Source: Acidobacteriota bacterium
GTDB lineage: Bacteria > Acidobacteriota > Terriglobia > Terriglobales > Acidobacteriaceae
Direction: 5' to 3'
NCBI GenBank assembly: GCA_023410055.1
Contig: JAEYQK010000007.1
Coordinates: 1-64,000, forward strand
Length of the DNA stretch: 64,000 bases
Both the position numbers and the translations under genes were made by a program. Every line of letters begins with the position of its first letter. Within the stretch, counting starts at the first letter, position 1. Of the stretch, positions 25,758 to 34,917 are shown one piece after another. The notes under the pieces are model-generated. The model made no database searches and was not told the DNA's origin. It was given only the letters and a program-made list of their open reading frames with translations.

Positions 25758-27047
25758 GTGCCAATCATGAGCGGCGTTCCCAATTTTGGATCGGGCAAAA
25801 TGAAAATGCTCTGGCTGTGCCCGGAAATACCCTATCCATTGACGACGGGCTTGTTGCGAGTGTATTCGCTGTTGCGGGAGCTCGGGCAGCGACACGAGAT
25901 AACCTTCGTCTCGATCACCAGAAGAAGGGAAGTGCAGCCGGAGAGTTTACAGGCACTTGCCCCTTTCACAAAGAGGGTGATCGTACACAGTGAGTGGGAC
26001 AGCCCCGAGCCTTTTCTCCTGAGAGTTCTCAAGAAGATCCCGTATGTAGGGGCAAGAGTCGAGGACGGCTGGCGCAAGAGGCAAGTGTCACGAAAAGCGA
26101 GCCGGACACTGAGGGATTTGGTTCGCGAGGAAGAGTTTGATGTGTTGCTCTTCGGTGGCAGATACAAGATCCCAGGACTTAAAGAGCTGGGTCTTCCGAT
26201 TGTTGTCGACTGCTGCGATGCTCACTGTGCGCGGTTTCTGGGAGAGATGCAGTGCGCCCCTCTGCTCAGGCGCCCGCCGATCTATCTCCGCTACCTACTC
26301 ATGAAGCGGAGCGAGACAAAGATGGCTCGCATGAGTCGTTACGTGTCATTCATCTCGGATCGCGATCGAAAAGCGTTGGCGCGATCGGCAGCCCATACGC
26401 AAATCCTGCCTCAAGGGGTCGATTTCAATTTTTGGAAGCGGTCTAGCCGGGAGCGCGAGCGGGGATTGCTCGTGTTCACGGGTGGGTTGGACTACTCTCC
26501 TAACGATGATGCGGCCCGATTCCTTATGCGAGAAATCCTGCCACTTGTGAAGCGGGCGGTTCCAGGCGTGCGCACGGTCATCGTAGGTCGAGATCCAATG
26601 CCGCAGGTTCTAGATGCTGCCGCGAATGACCCAGATATTACTGTGACTGGTTTTGTGCCGGACGTGAGGCCTTATCTGGAACGAGCCGAAATCTATGTCG
26701 CACCATTGCGCTTCTCGTCGGGAGTACAGAACAAAGTTCTCGAGGCGATGGCGATGGAGTTGCCGGTCGTAACAACGCCGGCGGTGGCAGATGCGTTGGT
26801 CTGGGACGGCGAGCACGCTCCTGTCCTGGTTGCGGCGGGAGCACGGGAGATTGCTGAAACGGTTATCGGCTTATTGCACGACGAAGAGAAAAGAGAAGAA
26901 CTTGGAAGAAGAGGGCGGGAGTTTGTGGTCGAGCACTGCCGCTGGTCTCACAGTGCAAGTATCTTCGAGTCAATGTGCGCTGCCGCGGTGTCTGATAGAT
27001 ACTCTGCCGGGCTGGACCCTTCAGTTCACTTAGAACAATGTGCGTGA
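25758..27047 (+). CDS. GT4-type glycosyltransferase (TIGR03087-like)
   Basis: This 429-residue GT-B glycosyltransferase has an N-terminal acceptor domain (KMLWLCPEIPYPLTTG...RVYSLLREL) and a C-terminal nucleotide-sugar-binding domain (LLVFTGGLDYSPNDDA, then YVAPLRFSSGVQNKVLEAMAMELPVVTT). The opening resembles the sugar transferases found in EpsH/PEP-CTERM exopolysaccharide loci, although no exosortase is visible in this window. GTG 25758 and ATG 25767 are both possible starts; conserved sequence begins at about residue 15. Confidence 0.87.
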   Translation: MPIMSGVPNFGSGKMKMLWLCPEIPYPLTTGLLRVYSLLRELGQRHEITFVSITRRREVQPESLQALAPFTKRVIVHSEWDSPEPFLLRVLKKIPYVGARVEDGWRKRQVSRKASRTLRDLVREEEFDVLLFGGRYKIPGLKELGLPIVVDCCDAHCARFLGEMQCAPLLRRPPIYLRYLLMKRSETKMARMSRYVSFISDRDRKALARSAAHTQILPQGVDFNFWKRSSRERERGLLVFTGGLDYSPNDDAARFLMREILPLVKRAVPGVRTVIVGRDPMPQVLDAAANDPDITVTGFVPDVRPYLERAEIYVAPLRFSSGVQNKVLEAMAMELPVVTTPAVADALVWDGEHAPVLVAAGAREIAETVIGLLHDEEKREELGRRGREFVVEHCRWSHSASIFESMCAAAVSDRYSAGLDPSVHLEQCA

Positions 27048-27079
27048 GAAACCTCGTTTATCTGAGAGATAGACAATAG

Positions 27080-28660
27080 ATGGCGACTGATCGCATTCAA
27101 CAACCGATCACCCTGGCTCCCGAGACCCAGGTGAACGACGCGGCAAAGGCGGCGACTCGCTCGCACATTCGCGGATCGAGTTTGCTTGTCGCGGGAAACG
27201 TAATATCCCTGGGCCTGAACTTCGTTCCTCATATTCTCCTCGTCCGTTATCTGACGATGGAGAGTTATGGACTATGGAGCTACGCTCTTTCCGTAGAGGC
27301 GGTGTGCCGCAACCTATCGATTGGGCTCAATGAGCCGATGAGCAGGTTTGTCGCGATCTATCACGAGAAGCGCGAGCCGAAAAAGCTACTAGGCACCATT
27401 GCGATTGCATTTGGGGTGACGCTGTTTCTGGCGTTTACCATCGTGGCCGCGTTCTTTGTCGCACCCCATGAAATCGCGCGTTTTCTTACGAACGGTCGCG
27501 AACCAGTTGCCCTGTTACTGATCGTCATTTTTCTGGTGCCGCTTGAAGCGATAGACGTACTGCTGATGAATCTGTTCGCCTGCTTTGGCAGAGCGCGAAT
27601 GATTTTCATAGGCAGACACGTTGTCGGACCTGGATTGCGAGTCATCGTGATCCTGTCTGTGGTGTTCTTCCATCGAGGGCTGAACTTCCTGGCCTTTGGT
27701 TCTCTATTGGGCCAGTTCGTTGCGATTACTGCTTACAGCGTTGTCATGGTGGCGCACCTCAAGAACGACAAATTGTTGCAAGGAATCCGTCTCCGGGACA
27801 TCAAACTGCCTGTTCGCGAGATGTTCACCTACAGCGCCCCCCTTCTTGTCTCGAATGCGATTACGCTGATCGATACAACAGCAGTGGTCATGTTCGTAGG
27901 CTTCTTCCACGCCATGACCACGGTAGCTCAATACCGCGTTGTTGTGCCTGCAGCCTCGCTGAACAACATTGTCGCGGCAGCTTTCGCTTCGCTATACATT
28001 CCATCCGCAACTAGACTGTTCGCGAAAGGGGATGGAAAAGGGCTGAACCAGCTGTATTGGCGAACAGCGGTCTGGATCTCCGTGTTTACGTTTCCGATCT
28101 TTGCGCTGACTTGCTGCTTCGCCCGCCCCGTGACCGTGTTCCTGTACGGGGCTCGCTATGAAGAGTCGGCTGTGATTCTGTCGATCTTGGCACTGGTGTT
28201 CTACTTCAACGTTGCACTCGGGTTCAACGGACTTACGCTGAAGATCACCGGGAAGGTCTGGTACGTTGCGAAGATTGCGGCGCTCGCTGCGGCGACTGGC
28301 GTTGTGCTGAACCTTCTCCTCATACCTAAGTACGGAGCACTTGGCGCGGCCATAGCCACGTCGCTCACCTTCATTCTTCACAACGTCTACAAGCAGGTCG
28401 GATTGAGATTGGCTTCAGGGGTAAGCGTCTTCGAGCGCAGGTACGTTTACTTCTATGGCGTGATTGGCGCCATGGCATCGATTCTGTTCCTGGTCGCCAG
28501 GTTCTGCCACTGCAATATTTATGTTGCGGTTGTGCTAGTCGGGCTGGCAACTCTGGGAGTGGTGTTGCTGGTCAAAAGAGAGTTGAACATTTCGGAAACG
28601 TTCCCCGAAATTCAACGAATTCCTTTTGTTGGGAAGTTTTTCTGGACGGAAGAAGTGTGA
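27080..28660 (+). CDS. Wzx-type lipid-linked oligosaccharide flippase (MOP superfamily)
   Basis: This 526-residue integral membrane protein has about 12-14 hydrophobic helices and a polysaccharide-synthase-like N-terminus (IRGSSLLVAGNVISLGLNFV). It would move the undecaprenyl-linked repeat unit to the periplasm. With the polymerase at 22685, the co-polymerase at 19247 and the export protein at 36241 it completes a Wzx/Wzy pathway. Its stop overlaps the next start by 4 bp (GTGA). Confidence 0.9.
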   Translation: MATDRIQQPITLAPETQVNDAAKAATRSHIRGSSLLVAGNVISLGLNFVPHILLVRYLTMESYGLWSYALSVEAVCRNLSIGLNEPMSRFVAIYHEKREPKKLLGTIAIAFGVTLFLAFTIVAAFFVAPHEIARFLTNGREPVALLLIVIFLVPLEAIDVLLMNLFACFGRARMIFIGRHVVGPGLRVIVILSVVFFHRGLNFLAFGSLLGQFVAITAYSVVMVAHLKNDKLLQGIRLRDIKLPVREMFTYSAPLLVSNAITLIDTTAVVMFVGFFHAMTTVAQYRVVVPAASLNNIVAAAFASLYIPSATRLFAKGDGKGLNQLYWRTAVWISVFTFPIFALTCCFARPVTVFLYGARYEESAVILSILALVFYFNVALGFNGLTLKITGKVWYVAKIAALAAATGVVLNLLLIPKYGALGAAIATSLTFILHNVYKQVGLRLASGVSVFERRYVYFYGVIGAMASILFLVARFCHCNIYVAVVLVGLATLGVVLLVKRELNISETFPEIQRIPFVGKFFWTEEV

Positions 28661-29340
28661 AGCTGTCGATTGCTGATACGGCCGATACGGGTGCCACGAT
28701 ACGTGTATCGCTGGCACATTCAGTTGCGACTGGGACGTCGTTGGGCCTCGATATGTCGAGTGGCGCATTGAGTCTCTGGAGACGATTGGATTGGCGCTTT
28801 CTTCTGCCCGATCCGAACCTGCAGCGCGTCGGATATTTCGGGCCTCCCTGCGATCTTTTGACGGCGCTACAGACGTACAGCAAGTCGGTGCTGGTGTTTT
28901 CGAACGGAGAACTTCATCCTGCTTACCCCCGGTTCGACGTTGCCGTTCTTCGCCATCCTTCGTGGAGCGCGGTGAAACAGGCTGCTCGGATGGTGAAACC
29001 TGGGGGGAGTCTCTACATGGAATTGTCTGGGTCGCTTCGGGGGATTGGTAGGGGATCGATACTGAGCCGCGAGAACACAGGTGTAGTGGGCTATGTCCGC
29101 GCACTGTGGCGCGCCGGTTATGCCGGGATTCAGGCTTACTGGCATCGTCCAAGTTTTGAGGATTGCCGAGAAATTATTCCTCTATTTGACCGAGTGGCAA
29201 TGCGTTACGTCTTATCGCGTCGAGGGCCCGCTCACCTAACACGAGAAGCGATGCTGTTGGCTTCACGGTGTCTGCTCGAAGCGGGACTGCTGACGCACAT
29301 CGTTCCCTGCTACAGTATCCTGGCCCACAAGAAGGACTGA
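28657..29340 (+). CDS. Degenerate SAM-methyltransferase-like protein
   Basis: The 227-residue protein resembles class I methyltransferases in its middle (FDVAVLRHPSW, then ARMVKPGGSLYMELSGSL). The usual glycine-rich SAM-binding motif is replaced by VGYFGPPCDLLTALQTY, so SAM binding is uncertain. The GTG start overlaps the flippase stop, and the next gene begins 1 bp after its stop. It is therefore tightly coupled to the phosphotransferase at 29342, and the two probably act together. I do not recognise a characterised homologue. Confidence 0.6.
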   Translation: MKLSIADTADTGATIRVSLAHSVATGTSLGLDMSSGALSLWRRLDWRFLLPDPNLQRVGYFGPPCDLLTALQTYSKSVLVFSNGELHPAYPRFDVAVLRHPSWSAVKQAARMVKPGGSLYMELSGSLRGIGRGSILSRENTGVVGYVRALWRAGYAGIQAYWHRPSFEDCREIIPLFDRVAMRYVLSRRGPAHLTREAMLLASRCLLEAGLLTHIVPCYSILAHKKD

Positions 29341-29341
29341 A

Positions 29342-30367
29342 GTGAACATGGCGGCGGCATTCTTGGGAGCGCACTGGGAGGAACTGGAGCTCTCTCGAAT
29401 AGCTTCGCCGGACCGATTGTCCTGGTATTTGCTGACCCCCAGCTTTCCCGCATCAAGTCACGTGGTCTTCATCGTTCTCTCCGGGAGCAGTTCAGAGCCG
29501 GTTCTCGTGATGAAGATTTCGCGAATTCCCGGTGAGGATCCGGCACTCTTTCGGGAAGCCGCAAACTTGCGAGCCGTACATGCAGCCACCGGAAACGTGC
29601 ACAGCTCGATTCCGCGGGTCATAGTTTTGGGAAGGTATCATGAGACCTCAATTCTGATCGAGACAGCGCTCGTGGGCGTGCCGATGGATCCAGCTTTTGT
29701 ACGCCGTTCAATGAACTGGTCGGTTGACACAACGCTGCAGTGGATTGCGACTCTGAATGAACAGACAAGCGTCATGAGCTATGAGCGACCGGGATGGTGT
29801 GCCACATTAATAGATTCCTCGCTCGAGCGGATTGAGTCCGCTGTTCGGCTTTCAGCCGAGGAGAAAGAACAGCTAGCGAAAGTACGTGAACTGACTAGTG
29901 TGCTGCGGAATGCGGCATTCCCACTCGTTTTCTCGCATGGCGACTTGAGCGATCCCAACATACTGGCATTCCGCAAAGGTGGGATCGGTGTGGTCGATTG
30001 GGAAATGGCCGAACCAGAGGGTCTTCCGGCCTCAGACTTGTTTTTCTTTTTGAATTACGTTGCCACAGTGCGAACGCCTTGGGCGAGAGTCGATGATCTT
30101 AGGGGCTTTCGGAACGCATTCTTCAGAGAGAATTCGTGGACCAGAGAGTACATCGCGCGCTACTCCCAACAGTTCAGATTGGACAAGCAACTTCTTAGGC
30201 CACTTTTTGTTTTGTGCTTCACCCGCTACCTGAGTGGACTGATCGGGCGATTGCAGGGGCCAAGCGGAAGCCTGGATGCTGAAACCTCGGCTTTCCTGCG
30301 AACAGACCGGGCTTATGTGCTATGGCGGGAAGCCGTACGGAATTTTGACGGTTTAGCTCTGGCTTGA
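29342..30367 (+). CDS. Aminoglycoside-phosphotransferase-fold kinase (APH/choline kinase family)
   Basis: This 341-residue protein has the kinase catalytic loop LVFSHGDLSDPNILAF and the metal-binding VVDWEMAEPEG, diagnostic of the APH/choline-kinase superfamily. An N-terminal lobe (VLVMKISRIPGEDP, with the ATP lysine in MKISR) precedes them. In a polysaccharide locus the substrate is more likely a sugar or an acceptor alcohol than an antibiotic. It lies between a methyltransferase-like gene and an anchored propeller protein, all overlapping or nearly so. GTG 29342 and ATG 29348 are alternative starts. Confidence 0.82.
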   Translation: MNMAAAFLGAHWEELELSRIASPDRLSWYLLTPSFPASSHVVFIVLSGSSSEPVLVMKISRIPGEDPALFREAANLRAVHAATGNVHSSIPRVIVLGRYHETSILIETALVGVPMDPAFVRRSMNWSVDTTLQWIATLNEQTSVMSYERPGWCATLIDSSLERIESAVRLSAEEKEQLAKVRELTSVLRNAAFPLVFSHGDLSDPNILAFRKGGIGVVDWEMAEPEGLPASDLFFFLNYVATVRTPWARVDDLRGFRNAFFRENSWTREYIARYSQQFRLDKQLLRPLFVLCFTRYLSGLIGRLQGPSGSLDAETSAFLRTDRAYVLWREAVRNFDGLALA

Positions 30368-31704
30368 TCAGTAACCCAATGCTGTCAGAACAAGCCGCTC
30401 CAGCAACGGAACACGCGGACCGCGAAGAGATCCGAAATAAGCGACGGGCGATAAGTGTATCGGCGTCGGTGATGATTTTGTTGCTGGTTGTCGCGACCGC
30501 ACTGGCCCCGCTCGTACTCGTCGAAGATACGAGCCGGGACTTTTCATATGGAACAGCCTGCGTTGCCTCTGCGACCGGAGAGAAACCCGAAAGCAAACTG
30601 TGGTGGAACGACGGCTTGTGGTGGGCAGTGCTCTTCAACAGCGAAGCGAATGCGTATCACATTTATCGGCTTGGAACTAACGATACCTGGGATGACATAG
30701 GGACGGCAGTTGATGATCGTCCGGGCACCAAGAGCGATGTGCTGTGGGACGGGAGTGCTGGGAAGCTATACATCGTTTCTCACGTCTTTGAGGACACCGG
30801 TAAACCGATGGCGGATTCGGGGCAATGGGCGCGACTGTACCGATTCAGTTACAGCCAGCCGGCTCGATCCTACACGCTTGACCGTGGATTCCCTGTAATG
30901 GTTTCGCAAGGAGTCTCGGAGACGATGACACTGGCGAAAGCTTTGTCGGGGAAGCTATGGATAACATACGTCGAGAATGCCAGGGTGATGATTAATCACA
31001 GTACCGACGATGATACGAGATGGGGTGTGCCGACGGTCTTGCCGGTGAGCGAGCAGTCAACTGCGTTAACTACGGACGACATCTCGTCCGTGATCGCATT
31101 TGGTGATGACAGCGTCGGGGTGATGTGGAGCAATCAAACGACAATGAAGATGCACTTCGCCGTCCATCACGAGCGCGATGCTGACGATGTCTGGGGGGCG
31201 GAAGAGGTCGCATATTCAGAAAGCGCCGACGATCACATCAATCTGAAAGCAGACGGATCGGGAAGAGTATATGCGGCTGTGAAGACATCTTTCCTGAAGC
31301 GGAACGAACCTCTAGTGCTGTTGCTGGTAAGAGAGCAGGGAGGGGAATGGTCGAATTACGTATTCGGAAAGGTTGGCGATCATCACACGCGACCGATTGT
31401 TCTGCTCGATGAGACTGCGCGACGCCTCTATATGTTTGCGACGAGCGGAGGCAAGAATCCCAGCGCAGAGGCTGGCGGGAGCATCTACTACAAAGAGACG
31501 AGCATCGATCGGATCAACTTCGCTCCGGGGCTCGGAGATGTGTTTATCGAAAGCCCTGCCGATCCACTGATCAACAACGCAACCTCGACGAAGCAGAACG
31601 TCCAGTCGAGAACGGGACTCGTTGTTCTGGCGAGCGACTCGAGCACGCGGCACTATCTGCACCGCGCAATGAAGATCAGCCACGTTTCGGGACCCCAACA
31701 TTGA
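30364..31704 (+). CDS. Membrane-anchored or exported beta-propeller protein (sialidase/BNR-like fold)
   Basis: This 446-residue protein has an N-terminal cytoplasmic stretch, then a hydrophobic helix (about residues 30-55: SVMILLLVVATALAPLVLV), and then an extracytoplasmic domain of repeated beta blades (KLWWNDGLWWAVLFN, DVLWDGSAGKLYIVSH, SGKLWITYVENARVMIN, RLYMFATSGGK). These look like a six-bladed sialidase/BNR propeller but without clear Asp-box or catalytic residues. It may bind or trim the polymer in the periplasm. The start is TTG 30364 (overlapping the previous stop) or ATG 30379. Confidence 0.65.
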   Translation: MISNPMLSEQAAPATEHADREEIRNKRRAISVSASVMILLLVVATALAPLVLVEDTSRDFSYGTACVASATGEKPESKLWWNDGLWWAVLFNSEANAYHIYRLGTNDTWDDIGTAVDDRPGTKSDVLWDGSAGKLYIVSHVFEDTGKPMADSGQWARLYRFSYSQPARSYTLDRGFPVMVSQGVSETMTLAKALSGKLWITYVENARVMINHSTDDDTRWGVPTVLPVSEQSTALTTDDISSVIAFGDDSVGVMWSNQTTMKMHFAVHHERDADDVWGAEEVAYSESADDHINLKADGSGRVYAAVKTSFLKRNEPLVLLLVREQGGEWSNYVFGKVGDHHTRPIVLLDETARRLYMFATSGGKNPSAEAGGSIYYKETSIDRINFAPGLGDVFIESPADPLINNATSTKQNVQSRTGLVVLASDSSTRHYLHRAMKISHVSGPQH

Positions 31705-32459
31705 TGAACAGGAATATGGATGTGAATAGTCATTCGATTCTCGATCCGGTGAAGAGACTTGTGCTGTCCAGCATGCCGGAGTCGGCGCTAACCCCGATCA
31801 AACGGGCCTACTACGGGCGACTTCTTCGGCGTAGTGACGGAAAGCAAGAGCCAGAACTGGTTTTACTTGCCGATTTGGTGCGGTCCGGGGATACGGTTCT
31901 CGATATCGGTGCCAACATCGGAGTTTATACAAAGAGGCTTTCGGAACTGGTCGGGCCGACGGGCAGAGTCATCAGCATGGAGCCGCTCCCCAGCACGTTC
32001 GACATTCTGTCATCTAATGTGCATGCGCTGAAGCTGGCGAATGTGAAATGCATGAACGTTGCCGTCTCGGATCGTATGGGTATGGTGCGGATGGAAGTGC
32101 CGAGGTACGAGACCGGATGGCAGAACATCTACCGCGCTCATGTTGTCGCCGAAAACGGTGGAAACGTGCAGGCAGTGGCGCTGGATGACGTCTTTGCTTC
32201 GCTTGATCACGTGGGCTTCATCAAGTGTGACGTAGAAGGACACGAATTGGCGGTTCTGCAAGGTGCGACAGGCCTGATTCAGAAGCACCATCCAAAGTGG
32301 CTCATTGAGATTGATGGTGATCCTGATTCACCCGACACCAAAGCATGTCGGACATTTCAGTTGATGACCGACGCGGGATACCGTCCGTATATCGCGCAGG
32401 GGAGCGGATTAGTGCCGCGTCAGCACGGTATGACAGCCATCAACTACTTCTTCCTGTGA
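31704..32459 (+). CDS. FkbM-family SAM-dependent methyltransferase
   Basis: This 251-residue methyltransferase has the SAM motif VLDIGANIGVYTKRL near residues 63-75, followed by VISMEPLPSTFDIL and the FkbM hallmark VGFIKCDVEGHELAVLQGA. Such enzymes O-methylate sugars in surface polysaccharides. The ATG at 31704 overlaps the previous stop by 1 nt (TGATG). Confidence 0.9.
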   Translation: MNRNMDVNSHSILDPVKRLVLSSMPESALTPIKRAYYGRLLRRSDGKQEPELVLLADLVRSGDTVLDIGANIGVYTKRLSELVGPTGRVISMEPLPSTFDILSSNVHALKLANVKCMNVAVSDRMGMVRMEVPRYETGWQNIYRAHVVAENGGNVQAVALDDVFASLDHVGFIKCDVEGHELAVLQGATGLIQKHHPKWLIEIDGDPDSPDTKACRTFQLMTDAGYRPYIAQGSGLVPRQHGMTAINYFFL

Positions 32460-32478
32460 TGAAAAAGAGTTCATTCAG

Positions 32479-33690
32479 ATGCCTGCCCTAAGAAGGGAAC
32501 CAGCGCAGATAGAACTAACCCCTGGCGACTATCTGCGCTTTCAACGACAGCAGGCCAACCGCAGGATCGGCGTGTGTCATATCGCATCGGGAGATGCTTG
32601 GGGTGGGGCTGAGGTCCAGATAGCGACGTTACTGAAGTCGCTCGCATTACGAAATGATTTGCGAGTGTGCGCAATCGTCTTGAATGACCTTCGTCTGGCC
32701 AAGGAGCTGCGCGACGCCGGCATCGATACGGAGGTTATTCCCGAGAAGCAAGTCTCGTTTGGACGAATCGTAATGACAGCTGCAGAGTATCTGCGAGGCA
32801 GGGGTGTTGAACTTATACATTCGCATCGTTACAAGGAGAATCTCCTTGGAGTGCTCCTTGCGCTGAGATATCCGGTGCGACTGGTGCGGACGCAGCACGG
32901 GCAACCGGAGCCGTACCCGGGCTTTAGTGGAGTTAAGCAGCGCTTTGTACATGCCGTGGATAGGCAACTCGGGAGACACACCGCAGACCGCGTTGTAAGC
33001 GTGAGCGCCGATCTGGCGGAGTATTTGCGAGGGCATATTGCGCCATCTAAGGTCGCAATTATCAGGAATGGTATAGCGCTGGACAGAGTCGAGTCGAAGT
33101 TGTCGAAGGCGGAGGCCAAGCGTAGGTTGTTCATTGACGCGGACGCTCCGGTAATCGGCACTGCGACTCGGCTTACGGCGATCAAGCGCCTGGACCTATT
33201 TGTCTCGACCGCGGCTTGCATTGCGAAGGCGCTGCCGGGTGCGCGGTTTGTGATTGCGGGCGGAGGTGCGGAAGAAAGCCGGGTTCGGGAGTGGATCAGC
33301 CAGGCTGGTCTCCAACACGAGGTGTTGTTGCTGGGCCCGCGCACGGATGTCTATGACGTTATGAGAGCCATGGACGTGGTACTGCTCACATCGGATCACG
33401 AGGGACTACCGATGGCGCTGCTTGAGTCTATGGCGCTTGGCGTTCCCGTGGTCTCGCGAAAGGTGGGCGGAATCCCCGAGGTGATTGAGTCTGGTCGAAC
33501 CGGCTTGCTGGTGGACTCCGCAGAGCCAGAGCAGTTGGCGCGCGCCTGCATCGCTCTGCTTGCGGACGACGTATCTAGGAGCCTCATCATCGAGTGTGCA
33601 CGTCAACTCGTGCAGGAGCGATATTCTGCCGACAAGAATGCCGCGGATATTGTGGGGATCTATCGTTCGTTGGTGGTGGGAAAGGGCTGA
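32479..33690 (+). CDS. GT4-family glycosyltransferase
   Basis: This 403-residue GT-B enzyme has the acceptor-domain start GVCHIASGDAWGGAEVQIATLL and the donor-site block MDVVLLTSDHEGLPMALLESMALGVPVVSRKVGGIPEVI, containing the EX7E-type glutamates of retaining GT4 enzymes. An HSHRYKENLLG histidine motif sits in the cleft. It is coupled to the following glycosyltransferase by a TGATG overlap. Confidence 0.92.
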   Translation: MPALRREPAQIELTPGDYLRFQRQQANRRIGVCHIASGDAWGGAEVQIATLLKSLALRNDLRVCAIVLNDLRLAKELRDAGIDTEVIPEKQVSFGRIVMTAAEYLRGRGVELIHSHRYKENLLGVLLALRYPVRLVRTQHGQPEPYPGFSGVKQRFVHAVDRQLGRHTADRVVSVSADLAEYLRGHIAPSKVAIIRNGIALDRVESKLSKAEAKRRLFIDADAPVIGTATRLTAIKRLDLFVSTAACIAKALPGARFVIAGGGAEESRVREWISQAGLQHEVLLLGPRTDVYDVMRAMDVVLLTSDHEGLPMALLESMALGVPVVSRKVGGIPEVIESGRTGLLVDSAEPEQLARACIALLADDVSRSLIIECARQLVQERYSADKNAADIVGIYRSLVVGKG

Positions 33691-34916
33691 TGCAGCACTT
33701 GACGGCAGAACATGGACGGGCAGATCAGGCCAAGAAAGCTGACCAATCCCCTTCTGTGATGATGGTGGATGCGTCAAACTTCAGTCTGTCCTACGACCAC
33801 TGTTTGTGCGACGCGTTACAGCGAATGGGCTGCGAGGTGACCTTGGCGAGAAGCGAGGACATCCACGGGAGTTGGGATGTGCCGACTTGCTTCGAGGTGT
33901 GGAACAAGTTCTATCCCCGGACACATGCTTACGCGAGATCTCATGCGCGAGGCCGCTTCTGGAAGGTGGCAAAGCTCGGGGAGCATTTGGCCAGCATGAA
34001 AGAGCTTTTGGGGCAGGTAGAGCGTTCAAATCCCGACGTAGTTCATTTTCAATGGCTGCCAGTTCCTGCGTTTGACACTCTCTTTCTTTCTCGGCTGCGT
34101 CGTGTTGCACCGCTTGTTCTCACCCTTCACAACACGACCGTATTCCATGGGACAGCAGGCAGACTGCATGGCGTAGGGCTTCGTTCGGCGCTGAAGCAAT
34201 TTGACGCGATCGTGGTTCACACGGAGTACAGCAGACGACAGGCTATTGAGCGGGGGATTGAACCTAGGCGCCTTCACGTGATTCCCCACGGTGCTCTCAC
34301 GCATTACCGCGAACTCAGCGACATTAAGCCAAAGGCGCGCGCCGATCGAGTAGTCCTGTTTTTTGGGAACCTGAAGGAGTACAAGGGCGTCGATGTGCTT
34401 GTGCGCGCGTTTGCGAACTTACCGGCGGAAGTGAAGCAGACGACCATCCTGCAAATCGTAGGGAAGCCGTCGATGGACGTAGGTCCACTGCAGGCCCTTT
34501 CGAAGGAGCTTGGTGTCGCCCATCGAATCAAGTGGGAGTTGCGTTTCGTTGAGGAGCACGAGGTTCCCGGCATTTTTCGTGAAGCGAGCGTTGTCTGCCT
34601 GCCATACCGCGAGATCGACCAGAGCGGCGTGCTGCTGACTGCCATCGCCTTTGATCGAGCCGTCGTGGCCAGTAACGTGGGCGGGATCGCAGAGACGATT
34701 CAAGATGGTGTTCATGGATGGCTAGTAGCACCCGGCGATGTCGGATCACTTTCGATAGCGCTTGAACGAGCACTGCAAGATCCAGGCCAGCTTCGGACGA
34801 TGGAGAGTGCAGTCAGTTCATTGCGGCAGGAGTTAGCCTGGGAGAAAATTGCGCAGAAAACGGTCGAGCTCTATCGAACACTCGACCGACGGACAGTGCA
34901 GAAACGTGCGGCGTGA
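33690..34916 (+). CDS. GT4-family glycosyltransferase
   Basis: This 408-residue GT-B enzyme has DVVHFQWLPVPAFD and LHNTTVFHG in the N-terminal domain. Its C-terminal domain carries RVVLFFGNLKEYKGVDVLVRAF and the donor motif ASVVCLPYREIDQSGVLLTAIAFDRAVVASNVGGIAE. The ATG at 33690 overlaps the stop of the previous glycosyltransferase; a longer frame to 33594 would overlap it by 100 bp and is not credible. Confidence 0.92.
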   Translation: MQHLTAEHGRADQAKKADQSPSVMMVDASNFSLSYDHCLCDALQRMGCEVTLARSEDIHGSWDVPTCFEVWNKFYPRTHAYARSHARGRFWKVAKLGEHLASMKELLGQVERSNPDVVHFQWLPVPAFDTLFLSRLRRVAPLVLTLHNTTVFHGTAGRLHGVGLRSALKQFDAIVVHTEYSRRQAIERGIEPRRLHVIPHGALTHYRELSDIKPKARADRVVLFFGNLKEYKGVDVLVRAFANLPAEVKQTTILQIVGKPSMDVGPLQALSKELGVAHRIKWELRFVEEHEVPGIFREASVVCLPYREIDQSGVLLTAIAFDRAVVASNVGGIAETIQDGVHGWLVAPGDVGSLSIALERALQDPGQLRTMESAVSSLRQELAWEKIAQKTVELYRTLDRRTVQKRAA

Positions 34917-34917
34917 G

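Noticed and set aside
25758..27047. Exosortase/PEP-CTERM system suggested by the TIGR03087-like glycosyltransferase and ExeA-type ATPase
   Set aside because: No exosortase, no PEP-CTERM sorting signal and no PrsK/PrsT-like genes are visible in the window, so the system was not called.
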